Shown: positions 8,651 through 16,693, counted from the stretch's first letter. The stretch: DNA of 64,000 nt from DATFMP01 sp035266845 (GCA_035266845.1 DATFMP010000077.1:6951-70950), one strand, 5' to 3'. Notes: a model not told the origin generated them from the sequence alone. Made by a program: numbers and translations.

Positions 8651-9717
8651 GCAAACTGGCCCTGCACAATGTGACCAAGCGCTTCGGCGAATACTCGGCG
8701 GTCAAGGACTTCAACCTGGAATTGCGGGAAGGCGAGTTCGTGTCGCTGCTGGGCCCGTCAGGCTGTGGCAAGACGACCACGCTGCGCATGATCGCCGGCT
8801 TCATCAATCCCTCGTCCGGCACGATCGAAGTGGATGGCGGCGTGATCTCCTCGCCCACGTCCTCCCTGCCGCCGGAGAAGCGCAGCATGTCCATGATCTT
8901 CCAGAGCTACGCGATCTGGCCGAACATGACGGTGTACGAGAACGTCGCCTTCGGCCTCAAGATCCGCCGGCTCGCCGCCGCGGAGATTCGCCGCAAGGTG
9001 GAGCAGATCTTGGAGGTCGTGCAGTTGGGGCACCTCAAGGACCGCTACCCGGCTGAGTTGTCCGGCGGGCAGCAGCAGCGCGTGGCGTTGGCCCGCGCTG
9101 TGGTGGTGCAGCCGGCGGTGCTGCTGCTGGATGAGCCGCTCTCGAACCTGGACGCGAACCTGCGCGAGGAAATGCGATACGAAATCCGGCGTCTGCACGA
9201 TGAGATCAAGATCACCACGGTCTACGTGACCCATGACCAAGCCGAGGCCATGGTGACCTCGGACCGCATCGCCGTGATGAACCTGGGCCGCATCGAGCAG
9301 ATTGATGACCCCTTTACCCTGTACGCCCGGCCCCGCACCCGGTTCGTGGCCGGCTTCATCGGCCGCACCAACTTCATCGATGGCGAGGTGCGCGGCGAGC
9401 GGGTGGAGTTCGACCACTTCGGGATAGACCTGTCGCGGTTCGAGGAGAGCGCCGGCCTACAGGGCAGCGTCTCCTTCTCTCTGCGCCCGCAGAGCATCCA
9501 GCTCCACCGGCACAGCCCCTCCGACGGCAATGGCGACGTGGTGCTGCCGGGGCGGGTCACGCAGCGCGCTTATCTGGGCGAGCACTGGGACTATGCCGTG
9601 ACCCCTCGCGACAGCGCACTCTCGCTGCGCGTCACCGCGAGACCCCACGAGGTATTCAAACTCGACGAGGAGGTGTGGCTGGAGCTGGACCCGCACCAGA
9701 TGTCCCATATCCGTTAG
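8647..9717 (+). CDS. ABC transporter ATP-binding protein with TOBE domain (FbpC/PotA-like)
   Basis: A 356-residue ATPase. Walker A is GPSGCGKT at residues 36-43. The Q-loop is in IFQSYAIWPNMTV, the signature is LSGGQQQRVALARA, and Walker B with D-loop is LLLDEPLSNLD, followed by the switch histidine in VTHDQAEAM. The C-terminal ~110 residues form a TOBE/MalK-type regulatory domain. It overlaps the permease stop by 4 bases (ATGA) and completes the importer started at 5726. It energises uptake of the ligand bound by the COG1840 protein. All catalytic motifs are intact. Confidence 0.94.
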   Translation: MSKLALHNVTKRFGEYSAVKDFNLELREGEFVSLLGPSGCGKTTTLRMIAGFINPSSGTIEVDGGVISSPTSSLPPEKRSMSMIFQSYAIWPNMTVYENVAFGLKIRRLAAAEIRRKVEQILEVVQLGHLKDRYPAELSGGQQQRVALARAVVVQPAVLLLDEPLSNLDANLREEMRYEIRRLHDEIKITTVYVTHDQAEAMVTSDRIAVMNLGRIEQIDDPFTLYARPRTRFVAGFIGRTNFIDGEVRGERVEFDHFGIDLSRFEESAGLQGSVSFSLRPQSIQLHRHSPSDGNGDVVLPGRVTQRAYLGEHWDYAVTPRDSALSLRVTARPHEVFKLDEEVWLELDPHQMSHIR

Positions 9718-9730
9718 GCTGGGCCCACGT

Positions 9731-9762
9731 CGGAGCCGCTCCCCCGGGGCGGGGCGGCTCCG
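9731..9762. terminator. Bidirectional terminator-like hairpin between convergent genes
   Basis: A perfect 9-base inverted repeat, 9731-9739 with 9754-9762 (CGGAGCCGC / GCGGCTCCG), with a 14-base loop. It lies between the ABC ATPase stop (9717) and the convergent PLP-enzyme stop (9767). There is no T-tract, so a rho-independent role is likely but unproven. Confidence 0.5.
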
Positions 9763-9766
9763 GTGT

Positions 9767-10825
9767 TCACCCGCGCAGCCCCTGCTCCAGATCCGCGATG
9801 AGGTCTTCCGCGGCCTCCAGCCCGACGGAGAGCCGCAGCAGGCCCTCCGGCGCGTTGGGGTCGTGCTGCCGGCGCCACTCGATGAGGGATTCCACGCCGC
9901 CCAGCGACGTTGCGTTGCGGAACAGCCGCAAGCGGTCCGGCAGGGCCTGCGCAGCCTCGGCGCTGTCCAGTTCGATGGAGAGCACGCCTCCGGGGCCGTG
10001 CATCTGTTCCGTGGCCACCTTGTACCCCGGGTGCGAGGCCAGCGAGGGATGCCACACACGTGGCACGCGGCCCTCCAGCCACGCCGCGAGCCGCGTGGCG
10101 CTCGCGCTCTGCCGCTCCACGCGCAGGGCCAGCGTGCGCAGGGAGCGCAGCGTGAGCCACACCTCCAGGGCACCCGGCACGGAGCCCAGCACGGTACGCT
10201 CGGCGCGCAGCTTGTCGGCCTGCTCCGCCGTCGGGGCCACCAGCACGCCACCCAGCGCGTCGGAGTGCCCGCTGAGGAACTTCGTGGTGCTGTGCATCAC
10301 CAGATCGGCCCCCAGCGCCAGCGGCTGTTGCAGGATGGGCGTGGCGAAGGTGCTGTCCACCACCACCTTGGCGCCCGCATCGTGGGCGCGGCGGGCATGG
10401 GCGGCGATGTCCTCGATCTCGCAGGTGGGATTCTTCGGCGTCTCCAGCCAGATCACGTCCCCCGCCTGCGGAGCGGTCTCCAGTCCCATCACCTCCACGC
10501 CGTCCTCGTGCAGGCGCTCCAGCACCAGGTGCGTCCCGTGGTACCCGCGATCAATGGCCACGCGCCGGGGCCGCAGGTGCCGCAGAGCGGCATAGACCGC
10601 CGCCAGCCCGGAGGCATAGGTCACCGCATGGCCGCCTTCGAGCGCCCCCAGCACGACCTCCAAGCGCCTCCGCGTGGCCGTATCGTTGCGTCCGTAGACC
10701 AGCGCCTCATCATTGCCGGCGCGGTAGGTGGTGGCGAGGTGCAGCGGCGGCGAGACGTCCGGCGTGGACTCCGTGTCGTCGTCTGCGTGCAACGCCAGCG
10801 TGGCGGGCTGTGGTCGGTCGCTCAT
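9767..10825 (-). CDS. PLP-dependent Cys/Met metabolism enzyme (cystathionine gamma-synthase/lyase family)
   Basis: A 352-residue trans-sulfuration family enzyme. The PLP lysine is K172 in MHSTTKFLSGHSD. The preceding VVDSTFATP carries the cofactor-ring aspartate, and ASGLAAVYAAL is the phosphate-binding region. It is shorter than most family members (380-400), with a compact N-terminus. The family includes cystathionine gamma-synthase, beta- and gamma-lyase and homocysteine synthase; sequence alone does not separate them. The gene follows the methyltransferase on the same strand (159 bases from the proposed TAG at 10985), and GAAGGAC precedes its ATG. The neighbourhood suggests methionine/cysteine metabolism. 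Confidence 0.88.
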   Translation of the reverse strand: MSDRPQPATLALHADDDTESTPDVSPPLHLATTYRAGNDEALVYGRNDTATRRRLEVVLGALEGGHAVTYASGLAAVYAALRHLRPRRVAIDRGYHGTHLVLERLHEDGVEVMGLETAPQAGDVIWLETPKNPTCEIEDIAAHARRAHDAGAKVVVDSTFATPILQQPLALGADLVMHSTTKFLSGHSDALGGVLVAPTAEQADKLRAERTVLGSVPGALEVWLTLRSLRTLALRVERQSASATRLAAWLEGRVPRVWHPSLASHPGYKVATEQMHGPGGVLSIELDSAEAAQALPDRLRLFRNATSLGGVESLIEWRRQHDPNAPEGLLRLSVGLEAAEDLIADLEQGLRG

Positions 10826-10984
10826 TCGTGCGTCCTTCGTGAAGCGCTGTGAGTGGCGGGTGTGCCGGTGGGGCCAGCGGCGCGGTCGGCCCCATCATGC
10901 GGCGGAGCTGCGCGTGGCGCAAGGGACGGCCGCCGTGTGGCACGCGGCCCCGCGCTCCCGTCCCTGGCACTGCCGGTGCGTGAA

Positions 10985-11605
10985 CTAGTGGTCACCACGG
11001 GCGAGGAAGATACGGATGCGGGCGGCCTCCCGACCGGAGGCGCTGGTGGCGCATCAGTCCTCACCGGCGTCGGTCACGGACACATTGCCCAGACCGGCCG
11101 CCTCGAACCAGCCTTGGACGTCCGCCCGGTCAAAGCCCATCCAGCGGTCGTGGTGCTCGTAGCGCAGGAATGTATGAGTGTGCGCATCCACGTCCGTGAG
11201 GATCAGCCGTCCGCCCGGCTTCAGAATGCGCGTCAGCTCCGCGATGGCCGCAGCGGGCCGCTCCGTATGGTGCAGGTACATGTTGGCGAAAACCCGGTCC
11301 ACCATGCCCTCCGCGATGGGCAGGTGCTCGGCCTCACCCTCGCGATAGGTGATGCCTTCCTCGCCCAGGCGCTGCCGCATCTCGGCCAGCATGGCCGGGG
11401 ACTGGTCCACGGCGATCACCTGCAGGCCCCGCCCCAGCAGCCCTTCGCTCATGAAGCCGCTGCCCGCGCCGATATCCGCCACGGTCATGCCGGGCTTCAG
11501 TTCCGCCGCGGCGTAGGCCTTCTCGCGCACGCCGGTGGAGAAGAACTCCTGGCGCATCGCATCCCACTGCGGTGCGACCTCTTCGAAATAGTCCTTGCTG
11601 GACAC
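10985..11605 (-). CDS. SAM-dependent methyltransferase with in-frame UGA: probable selenoprotein
   Basis: Class I methyltransferase resembling the domain found fused to ArsR regulators. Motif I is VADIGAGSGF (residues 42-51), acidic motif IAVDQSP near 64-70, and motif ILKPGGRLILTDVD at 127-140. A conventional call ends after 183 residues at the UGA at 11056-11054. Reading through gives Sec184-Cys185 and 21 further residues ending in ARIRIFLARGDH at a TAG (10987-10985), 206 residues in all. From memory, family members normally end with a Cys-Cys-type motif, a short polar linker and an ISIF-A-G strand, so the tail looks native. A SECIS-like hairpin begins at the UGA. The start is GTG at 11605 after CAGAGG. 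Methyl acceptor unknown; a thiol, selenol or metalloid role is conceivable. The methyltransferase call is firm; selenocysteine is a strong inference. Confidence 0.8.
11015..11055 (-). promoter_or_regulatory. SECIS-like hairpin immediately after the in-frame UGA
   Basis: On the minus strand an outer 6-base stem pairs 11055-11050 (GATGCG, sharing the GA of the UGA) with 11020-11015 (CGCATC). An apical 6-base stem pairs 11041-11036 (GCCTCC) with 11030-11025 (GGAGGC), enclosing the five-base loop GGTCG (11035-11031). The loop begins 18 nt after the UGA. In the E. coli fdhF SECIS, as I recall it, GGUCU also starts 18 nt after UGA, and its loop G and U are the SelB contacts. The bulged U of fdhF is not obvious here. 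The perfect pairing, loop content and spacing together support a selenocysteine insertion element. Confidence 0.7.
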
Positions 11606-11655
11606 GCCTTGCCTCTGTCTGAGGGCGCCTATTCGCGCCGCGCCCCAACCCCACG

Positions 11656-11688
11656 ATTATTCTACAAATATCGAACTATTGACGTCAA
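11656..11688 (-). promoter_or_regulatory. Sigma-70-like promoter with ArsR-like inverted repeat upstream of the methyltransferase
   Basis: On the minus strand TTGACG (11688-11683) and TAGAAT (11664-11659) are separated by 18 bases, about 55 bases before the GTG start. The spacer and -10 lie in an AT-rich patch inside GC-rich DNA. An imperfect dyad, ATTATTC at 11656-11662 and GAACTAT at 11673-11679 on the plus strand (5 of 7 matching), spans the -10 region. Such a placement suits a repressor, and the shape is like ArsR-family operators. The regulator is not in this window. Confidence 0.5.
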
Positions 11689-11707
11689 GCCCGATCACGG
11701 TGCACCT

Positions 11708-12109
11708 TCACCGCGCCGGGTAGTTGCTGATCTCGATGAGGTTGCCGTCGGGATCGCGCAGGTAGACGGATTCGATGGGCCCCAGCGCCCCAGTGCGACG
11801 AGAGGGCGGCAGCAGCAGCGGCACGCCACAGGCCTCCAGGTGCGCCATCACCTCGGCCAGCGGCGTCTCCGTGATGAAGCACAGATCGGCCGAACCCGGG
11901 GCGGGCGCGGCGGCCTTGGGCTCGAACTCGTGCCCGGCCTCGTGCAGGTTCAGCTTCTGGCGCCCGAAGCGCAGCGCCTTGCGCATGGGGCCGCTGCCTC
12001 CGCCGAAGGTCTGCTCCTCCATGCCCAGCACGCGCGTGTAGAAGTCGATCGTGCGTGGCAGATCCCGCACGGTGAGCACCAGGTGGTCGAGCCGGTCGAT
12101 GGTGAACAT
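11708..12109 (-). CDS. VOC/glyoxalase-fold protein
   Basis: A 133-residue vicinal-oxygen-chelate protein, beginning MFTIDRLDHLVLTVRDLPRT with the first metal-ligand histidine at residue 9. It ends with the classic VYLRDPDGNLIEISNY segment, whose glutamate is the last metal ligand; an internal LNLHEAG gives another histidine. Length and spacing match small glyoxalase-I/VprJ-like proteins that act as dimers. The ATG at 12109 is chosen because it directly precedes the fold; an upstream ATG at 12151 adds only 14 unrelated residues. It is upstream of the methyltransferase on the same strand, but the methyltransferase has its own likely promoter in between. Substrate unknown. Confidence 0.85.
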   Translation of the reverse strand: MFTIDRLDHLVLTVRDLPRTIDFYTRVLGMEEQTFGGGSGPMRKALRFGRQKLNLHEAGHEFEPKAAAPAPGSADLCFITETPLAEVMAHLEACGVPLLLPPSRRTGALGPIESVYLRDPDGNLIEISNYPAR

Positions 12110-12305
12110 GACGATGCGTGAGTCAGCAACAGTGCAACCGCGAAGCGGCACCGATGGACGCAGAGCGTCCGCGAAGACTCCGGCGCCGGCGGCCCGCCAC
12201 CCCGTGCTTGCGCGGATCGGGCGGGCTGTCTAAAGTTGCGGACGGATCGCGCAAAAGGCAAGGCGCAACGCCCACAACCGCCGCTTCGATCGGAGTCCGC
12301 CCCAC

Positions 12306-13556
12306 ATGGTCGCAACCACCAACACCGCTGGCCCCTACGAGACCTACGTCACGCACCTGGAGTGCGGCTATACCGGCGAGCGCCACGAGGCGGACGTCCT
12401 GCACGGCCTCTCGCGAGCGGGCAAACCGCTGCTGGTGCGCTACGATCTGGAAGCCCTGGCGCGGGGCCTGGACAAGGCCACGCTGGCCAAGCGCCCGGCG
12501 GACCTGTGGCGCTATCGTGAGTTCCTGCCAGTGCGCAAGGCGGAGAATATCGTCTCGCTGGGCGAGCCGGTCACGCCGCTCATTCCCTTGCCGCGCCTGC
12601 GCGGCCGCACGGGCAGCCGTGGGCTGTGGGTGAAGGACGAGGGCCGTCTGCCCACGAGTTCCTTCAAGGCGCGGGGGCTGTGCCTGGCCGTTTCCATGGC
12701 CAAGGAGCTGGGCGTGCAGCGCATGGCCATGCCCACCAACGGCAACGCCGGGGCGGCCATGGCAGCCTACTGCTCGCGGGCCGGTATCGAGAGCTACGTG
12801 TTCTGCCCGGAGGATACGCCGGAGATCAACGTGCGCGAGATCGCGGCCCAGGGGGCCAAGGTGTACCGCGTCAATGGGTTGATCAACGACTGCGGCAAGA
12901 TCGTGGGCGAGGGCAAGGAGGCCATGGGCTGGTTCGATACCTCCACGCTCAAGGAGCCCTACCGCATCGAGGGCAAGAAGACGATGGGCCTGGAGGTCGC
13001 CGAGCAGTTCGGCTGGGAGTTGCCGGACGTGATCTTCTACCCCACCGGCGGCGGCACGGGGCTGATCGGCATGGTCAAGGCCTTCGACGAACTGGAGGCG
13101 ATGGGCTGGATTGGCAGCAAGCGCCCGCGCATGGTGGCCGTGCAGGCCACCGGCTGCGCGCCCATCGTGCGGGCGTATGAGCAGGGCGCCGAGCACGCGG
13201 AGTTGTGGCAGGACGCGCATACCATCGCCTCGGGCATCCGCGTGCCCGTGGCCATCGGGGACTTCCTGATCCTCCGCGGCATGCGCTCCACCGGCGGCTT
13301 CGCCATCGCCGTGGAGGACGAGGCGATCGAGGCTGCGCTGGCGGAGGTCGCCCACGAGGAGGGCCTGCTGCTCTGCCCGGAGGGCGCCGCCACCTATGCC
13401 GCCTACAAGCAGGCGCTGGCCGAAGGCAAGGTGGATGCCGACGAACGGGTGGTGCTGTTCAACTGCGCCAGCGGGCTCAAGTATCCGCTGCCGCCGGTGA
13501 CCCGCAAGCTGGACCGCCACCAGCCGGTGGACTACGCCGCCATGAAGGCCTCCTAG
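12306..13556 (+). CDS. thrC: Threonine synthase
   Basis: A 416-residue PLP fold-type II enzyme converting O-phospho-L-homoserine to L-threonine. The Schiff-base lysine is K121 in LPTSSFKARG. TNGNAGAAMAAY binds the substrate carboxylate, and PTGGGTGLIGM is the phosphate-binding glycine loop. The N-terminal YVTHLECGYTGE segment resembles the degenerate zinc-ribbon start common in threonine synthases. It is divergent from the glyoxalase-fold gene. The product pathway (aspartate family) lies beside the neighbouring Cys/Met enzyme in metabolism, since both draw on homoserine derivatives. Related threonine dehydratase-like enzymes cannot be wholly excluded, but the N-terminal region favours ThrC. 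Confidence 0.88.
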   Translation: MVATTNTAGPYETYVTHLECGYTGERHEADVLHGLSRAGKPLLVRYDLEALARGLDKATLAKRPADLWRYREFLPVRKAENIVSLGEPVTPLIPLPRLRGRTGSRGLWVKDEGRLPTSSFKARGLCLAVSMAKELGVQRMAMPTNGNAGAAMAAYCSRAGIESYVFCPEDTPEINVREIAAQGAKVYRVNGLINDCGKIVGEGKEAMGWFDTSTLKEPYRIEGKKTMGLEVAEQFGWELPDVIFYPTGGGTGLIGMVKAFDELEAMGWIGSKRPRMVAVQATGCAPIVRAYEQGAEHAELWQDAHTIASGIRVPVAIGDFLILRGMRSTGGFAIAVEDEAIEAALAEVAHEEGLLLCPEGAATYAAYKQALAEGKVDADERVVLFNCASGLKYPLPPVTRKLDRHQPVDYAAMKAS

Positions 13557-13576
13557 TCGCCCGCCCCGGCCTGTCC

Positions 13577-14944
13577 ATGAGCGAACCCGCCCTGTCCCAC
13601 GCCGCCGCCGAGCGCCTGGAGTCGGCGTACCGAGTGCTCGCCGGCGACGACACCGACGAGCGTGCCTGCGAGGCCATCCCGGCAGGCGCCTGCACGGACG
13701 TCCCGCGCAACTACCTGCTGAACCTGGCCAACGGCGCCGCCACCAAGCTGGCCGAACAGCTCGCCAGCCCGGGCCTGGTGCTGCCCTGGCTGCTGGCCGG
13801 CATTGGGGCCCCGGCCACCGTCACCGGGCTGCTGGTGCCGCTCAAGCAGGCGGGGTCGCTGCTGCCCCAGCTTGTTGTGGCGGGCCGCATCCGCTCGCTG
13901 GCCCGGCGCAAGTGGGTATGGGTAGCCGCCGGACTGTTCCAGGCGCTCATGCTGACCGTAATCGGGGCCGGGGCGATGATCCTGCCGCCCGAAATGGCGG
14001 GGCCGCTGACGCTGCTGGCCTTCGCCATCTTCAGCGTGGCCAGCGGCGCCGGCTCCGTGGCCTTCCAGGATGTGATGGGCAAGACCATCCCCGCCGGACG
14101 GCGCGGGCGCCTGCTCTCCCACCGCGCGCTGGTAGGGGGCGGCCTGACGTTGATCGCTGCGGGGGTCTTCCGCGTGCTCAGCGCGGACGCGGTGGACGTA
14201 CAACTCACCGTGGCACTGCTGCTGATCGCCGCCTTGCTGTGGGCGTTGGGCGCAGCCGCCTTCGCCGCCATGGAAGAGCAGGACGGCGCCACCAGCGGCG
14301 GCCGCTCCATGCTGCACGAGGTGGCCGCGGGCCTGAAGCTGGTGCGCGAGGTGCCCGGCTACCGAGGCTTCCTGTGGGCGCGCGGCCTGCTGCTGGGCGT
14401 GGAGCTGGCCGCGCCCTTCTTCGCGCTGCACGCCAGCGGGCTCTACGGCAATGGCGCCGCCCAACTGGGCTCGTACGTCTTCGCGCTTGGGTTGGCGAAT
14501 GTCGTGGCGAGTCCCCTGTGGGGCCGCTGGTCGGATGCCACCGCCCACCGCGTAATGGCGGTGGCGGGCCTGATCGCCGTCGCCGCAGGCCTGCTGGCGC
14601 TGGCGCTGACCTGGGTACCGGCCGCCATCGGCATCTGGGCCTATGCCGGAGTGTTCCTGCTGGTCGGAGTGGCGGAGGCCGGGCTGCGGCTGGGACGCAA
14701 GACCTATCTGCTGGATGGCGCTCCGGCGGACGAACGGCCGCTCTACGTCGCCTTTGCCAACACCGCCATGGGGCTGCTGGCCCTGGCCGGCGTCGCACTG
14801 GGCGTGCTGGCGGACGTCACCGTGCCCGCCACCGCCATCGGCGCGGTGATTGTGCTGGCCGCGCTGGGAGCGCTGGCAAGCTGGCGCCTTCCGCCCGCGC
14901 GGGACATGACGATGGAGGTGCTGGGCCACTCAGACGTCGGCTGA
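13577..14944 (+). CDS. MFS transporter
   Basis: A 455-residue membrane protein with about twelve hydrophobic segments in two six-helix halves. There is an ~80-residue N-terminal section before the bundle (MSEPALSHAAAERLESAYRV onward), then LVLPWLLAGIGAPATVTGLL. The loop GRWSDATAHRVMAV after helix 8 is the MFS motif-A-like segment. The start ATG at 13577 is 20 bases past the threonine synthase stop, so the two are probably co-transcribed. No substrate can be read from the sequence; amino-acid or metabolite export would fit the context, but that is conjecture. Confidence 0.8.
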   Translation: MSEPALSHAAAERLESAYRVLAGDDTDERACEAIPAGACTDVPRNYLLNLANGAATKLAEQLASPGLVLPWLLAGIGAPATVTGLLVPLKQAGSLLPQLVVAGRIRSLARRKWVWVAAGLFQALMLTVIGAGAMILPPEMAGPLTLLAFAIFSVASGAGSVAFQDVMGKTIPAGRRGRLLSHRALVGGGLTLIAAGVFRVLSADAVDVQLTVALLLIAALLWALGAAAFAAMEEQDGATSGGRSMLHEVAAGLKLVREVPGYRGFLWARGLLLGVELAAPFFALHASGLYGNGAAQLGSYVFALGLANVVASPLWGRWSDATAHRVMAVAGLIAVAAGLLALALTWVPAAIGIWAYAGVFLLVGVAEAGLRLGRKTYLLDGAPADERPLYVAFANTAMGLLALAGVALGVLADVTVPATAIGAVIVLAALGALASWRLPPARDMTMEVLGHSDVG

Positions 14945-14957
14945 GCCCGGCGCCGCA

Positions 14958-16187
14958 TCACGCTCCCTGCCCCAGCACTTCCCCCACCGCCAGCGTCAGC
15001 ACGCGCGTGGCGCGCGCCAGATCGTCCAGCTTCAGCCGTTCGTCCGCGCGGTGGGCATTGGCCTCGGCCAAGCTACGGGGACCGGCGCCATAGAGCACGG
15101 TGGGGATGCCCGCCGCGGCGTAGTGGCGGGCATCGGTATAGAGCGGCAGACCACGCGTAGGGATGGACTCGCCCAGCACCACGCCGCCATGGCGCTGCAG
15201 CACGGTGGCCAGCCGCTCCGCGCCGATCAGGGGCTTCAGCGGCGCCGCACTGAGGATACACCGCACCTCGCAGCTCACGCCCGGAATCAGCGCCGCGGTG
15301 CGCTGGATGAACTCCGTCAGCTCGCGCTGCACGCGCTCGGGCTGCTCCTCGGGGATGATGCGGCGGTCCAGTCGCACGGTGACGCGATCGGGCACGACGT
15401 TCGTGTTGGTGCCGCCGGAGATGAGCCCCGCTACCAGGGTCGGGCTGCCGATGCCGGGCGTGGCGGAGCGGATGCGGGTATAGCCGCGGCGATGCGCATA
15501 GAGCGAGGCCAGCACCATCGTCGCGGCCTCCAACGCGTCCCGGCCCTGCTCCGGCTCGGCGGCATGGGCCGAGACGCCATGGAAGCTCAACTCCAGGTGC
15601 AGGCAGCCGTTGTGCGCGGTCACCACCGCATAGCTGAAGCCGGCACAGATCGCGTAGTCCGGCTGTGTGAGCCCGTGCGTCAGCAGCCACTGCGGGCCGA
15701 GCCGACCACCAGCCTCCTCATCGTAGGTGACGTGTAGCTCCACCGTGCCGCGAGCCAGGCCAGCATCACGCAGGGCCAGCAACGTGAACGCGTAGGCGGC
15801 GATGTCACTCTTGGAGACGGCCACGCCCCGGCCCAGCATCCAGCCCTCGCGCACCTCAGCGCCGTATGGATCGGCGCTCCAGCCCTCGCCCGGCGGCACC
15901 GCATCGCCGTGGGCATTGAGGACCAGCGTGGAGCCGGGGCCGAAGCGCTCGCGCACGATCAGGTTGGTGACGCTGCGCATCCCCGCGGCTTGGCACTCGG
16001 CTTCGGGCACCGGATGTGCCGCCACCGCCAGGCCGAGCGCCTCCAGCAGCGACTGGGTGCGGGCCGCGTGCGGGGCACAGTCGCCCGGGGGATTGTCCGA
16101 GGGCGTACGCACGAGTTCGGCCAGCAGCGCCTCCTGACGCTCGCGCTGGGCATCCAGGAACGCGGTGATCTCAGCGGCGGACTTCAT
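14958..16187 (-). CDS. M20 family metallopeptidase (ArgE/DapE-like)
   Basis: A 409-residue zinc-dependent amidohydrolase. NAHGDAVPPGEGW carries the first histidine ligand with its conserved aspartate, and VTYDEEAGG the catalytic and bridging glutamates. The dimerisation domain follows with FHGVSAHAAEPEQGRDALEA, and a C-terminal histidine region lies near YGAGP. The family hydrolyses N-acyl or peptide bonds of amino acids (ArgE, DapE, carboxypeptidase G2 relatives). The ATG at 16187 (MKSAAEITAF) is preferred over an in-frame GTG or ATG six codons earlier. It converges on the MFS gene with a 13-base gap. Substrate not determined. Confidence 0.88.
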   Translation of the reverse strand: MKSAAEITAFLDAQRERQEALLAELVRTPSDNPPGDCAPHAARTQSLLEALGLAVAAHPVPEAECQAAGMRSVTNLIVRERFGPGSTLVLNAHGDAVPPGEGWSADPYGAEVREGWMLGRGVAVSKSDIAAYAFTLLALRDAGLARGTVELHVTYDEEAGGRLGPQWLLTHGLTQPDYAICAGFSYAVVTAHNGCLHLELSFHGVSAHAAEPEQGRDALEAATMVLASLYAHRRGYTRIRSATPGIGSPTLVAGLISGGTNTNVVPDRVTVRLDRRIIPEEQPERVQRELTEFIQRTAALIPGVSCEVRCILSAAPLKPLIGAERLATVLQRHGGVVLGESIPTRGLPLYTDARHYAAAGIPTVLYGAGPRSLAEANAHRADERLKLDDLARATRVLTLAVGEVLGQGA

Positions 16188-16223
16188 TGCGCGGTCACCG
16201 CGCACAGGAAGGCCGCGGAGCAG

Positions 16224-16514
16224 CTAGTGGTGTCCAGCGATGGGGCCCTCCTTGTTCAGGATCTCGCCCATTTCCTTGGCGAAATCGGGGTCGTTGCGGC
16301 GGATCCATTCCAGCGTCATCATGCCGTGCTCGATCTCTTCGCGCATGTTGTGCAGCAGGATCTCGCGCAGCGCATCGTCCTCACAGTCGTCCGCGCGCTG
16401 GCGGTACCAGTCGATCGCTTCCAGTTCCTCGATCAGCGAAACGATGGCCTGGTGCATGGCCAGGGTGTGCTTGCTGAGCTTCTCGCGGGGGGCGTGCAGG
16501 GACTCATGGGACAT
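16224..16514 (-). CDS. EncFtn-like mini-ferritin (encapsulated-ferritin family)
   Basis: A 96-residue helical protein strongly resembling the encapsulated ferritin of Rhodospirillum rubrum. It has HRAIVS-like MHQAIVSLIEELEAIDWY, then LLHNMREEIEHGMMTLEW and a terminal RRNDPDFAKEMGEIL helix. By alignment from memory the ferroxidase residues E32/E62/H65 correspond to E30, E60 and H63 here. EncFtn forms a decameric annulus that oxidises Fe(II) and normally delivers iron into an encapsulin shell through a C-terminal targeting peptide. Here the protein ends just after the domain (EGPIAGHH), without such a tail, and no shell gene is in the window. AAAGGAGA upstream of the ATG is a strong ribosome-binding site. 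Confidence 0.82.
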   Translation of the reverse strand: MSHESLHAPREKLSKHTLAMHQAIVSLIEELEAIDWYRQRADDCEDDALREILLHNMREEIEHGMMTLEWIRRNDPDFAKEMGEILNKEGPIAGHH

Positions 16515-16693
16515 CGTCGCGTCTCCTTTCGCTTTCACGTGATGGCACAAGGCGGGGCACGAGGGCCCCTGGTAGAGGTCGTGCGTTGTGGCGCGGAGCG
16601 CCGCACATCGAGCCGCTTGGCGGTGTTTCCGACGGCGCCATGGGACCCGCGGCCACGCGGGCCACAGGCGAGCTTGCCGCCACGACAGGGCAG

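Noticed and set aside
11054..11056. TGA at this point as a genuine stop giving a 183-residue methyltransferase
   Set aside because: The frame downstream remains open and family-like for 22 codons, and a SECIS-like hairpin follows. A sequencing error (Cys codon read as TGA) or recent nonsense mutation remains possible but does not explain the hairpin and its spacing.
11606..11707. A possible SAH or SAM riboswitch in the leader of the methyltransferase
   Set aside because: The leader is only about 50 bases after the likely transcription start, and I find none of the conserved riboswitch core sequences.
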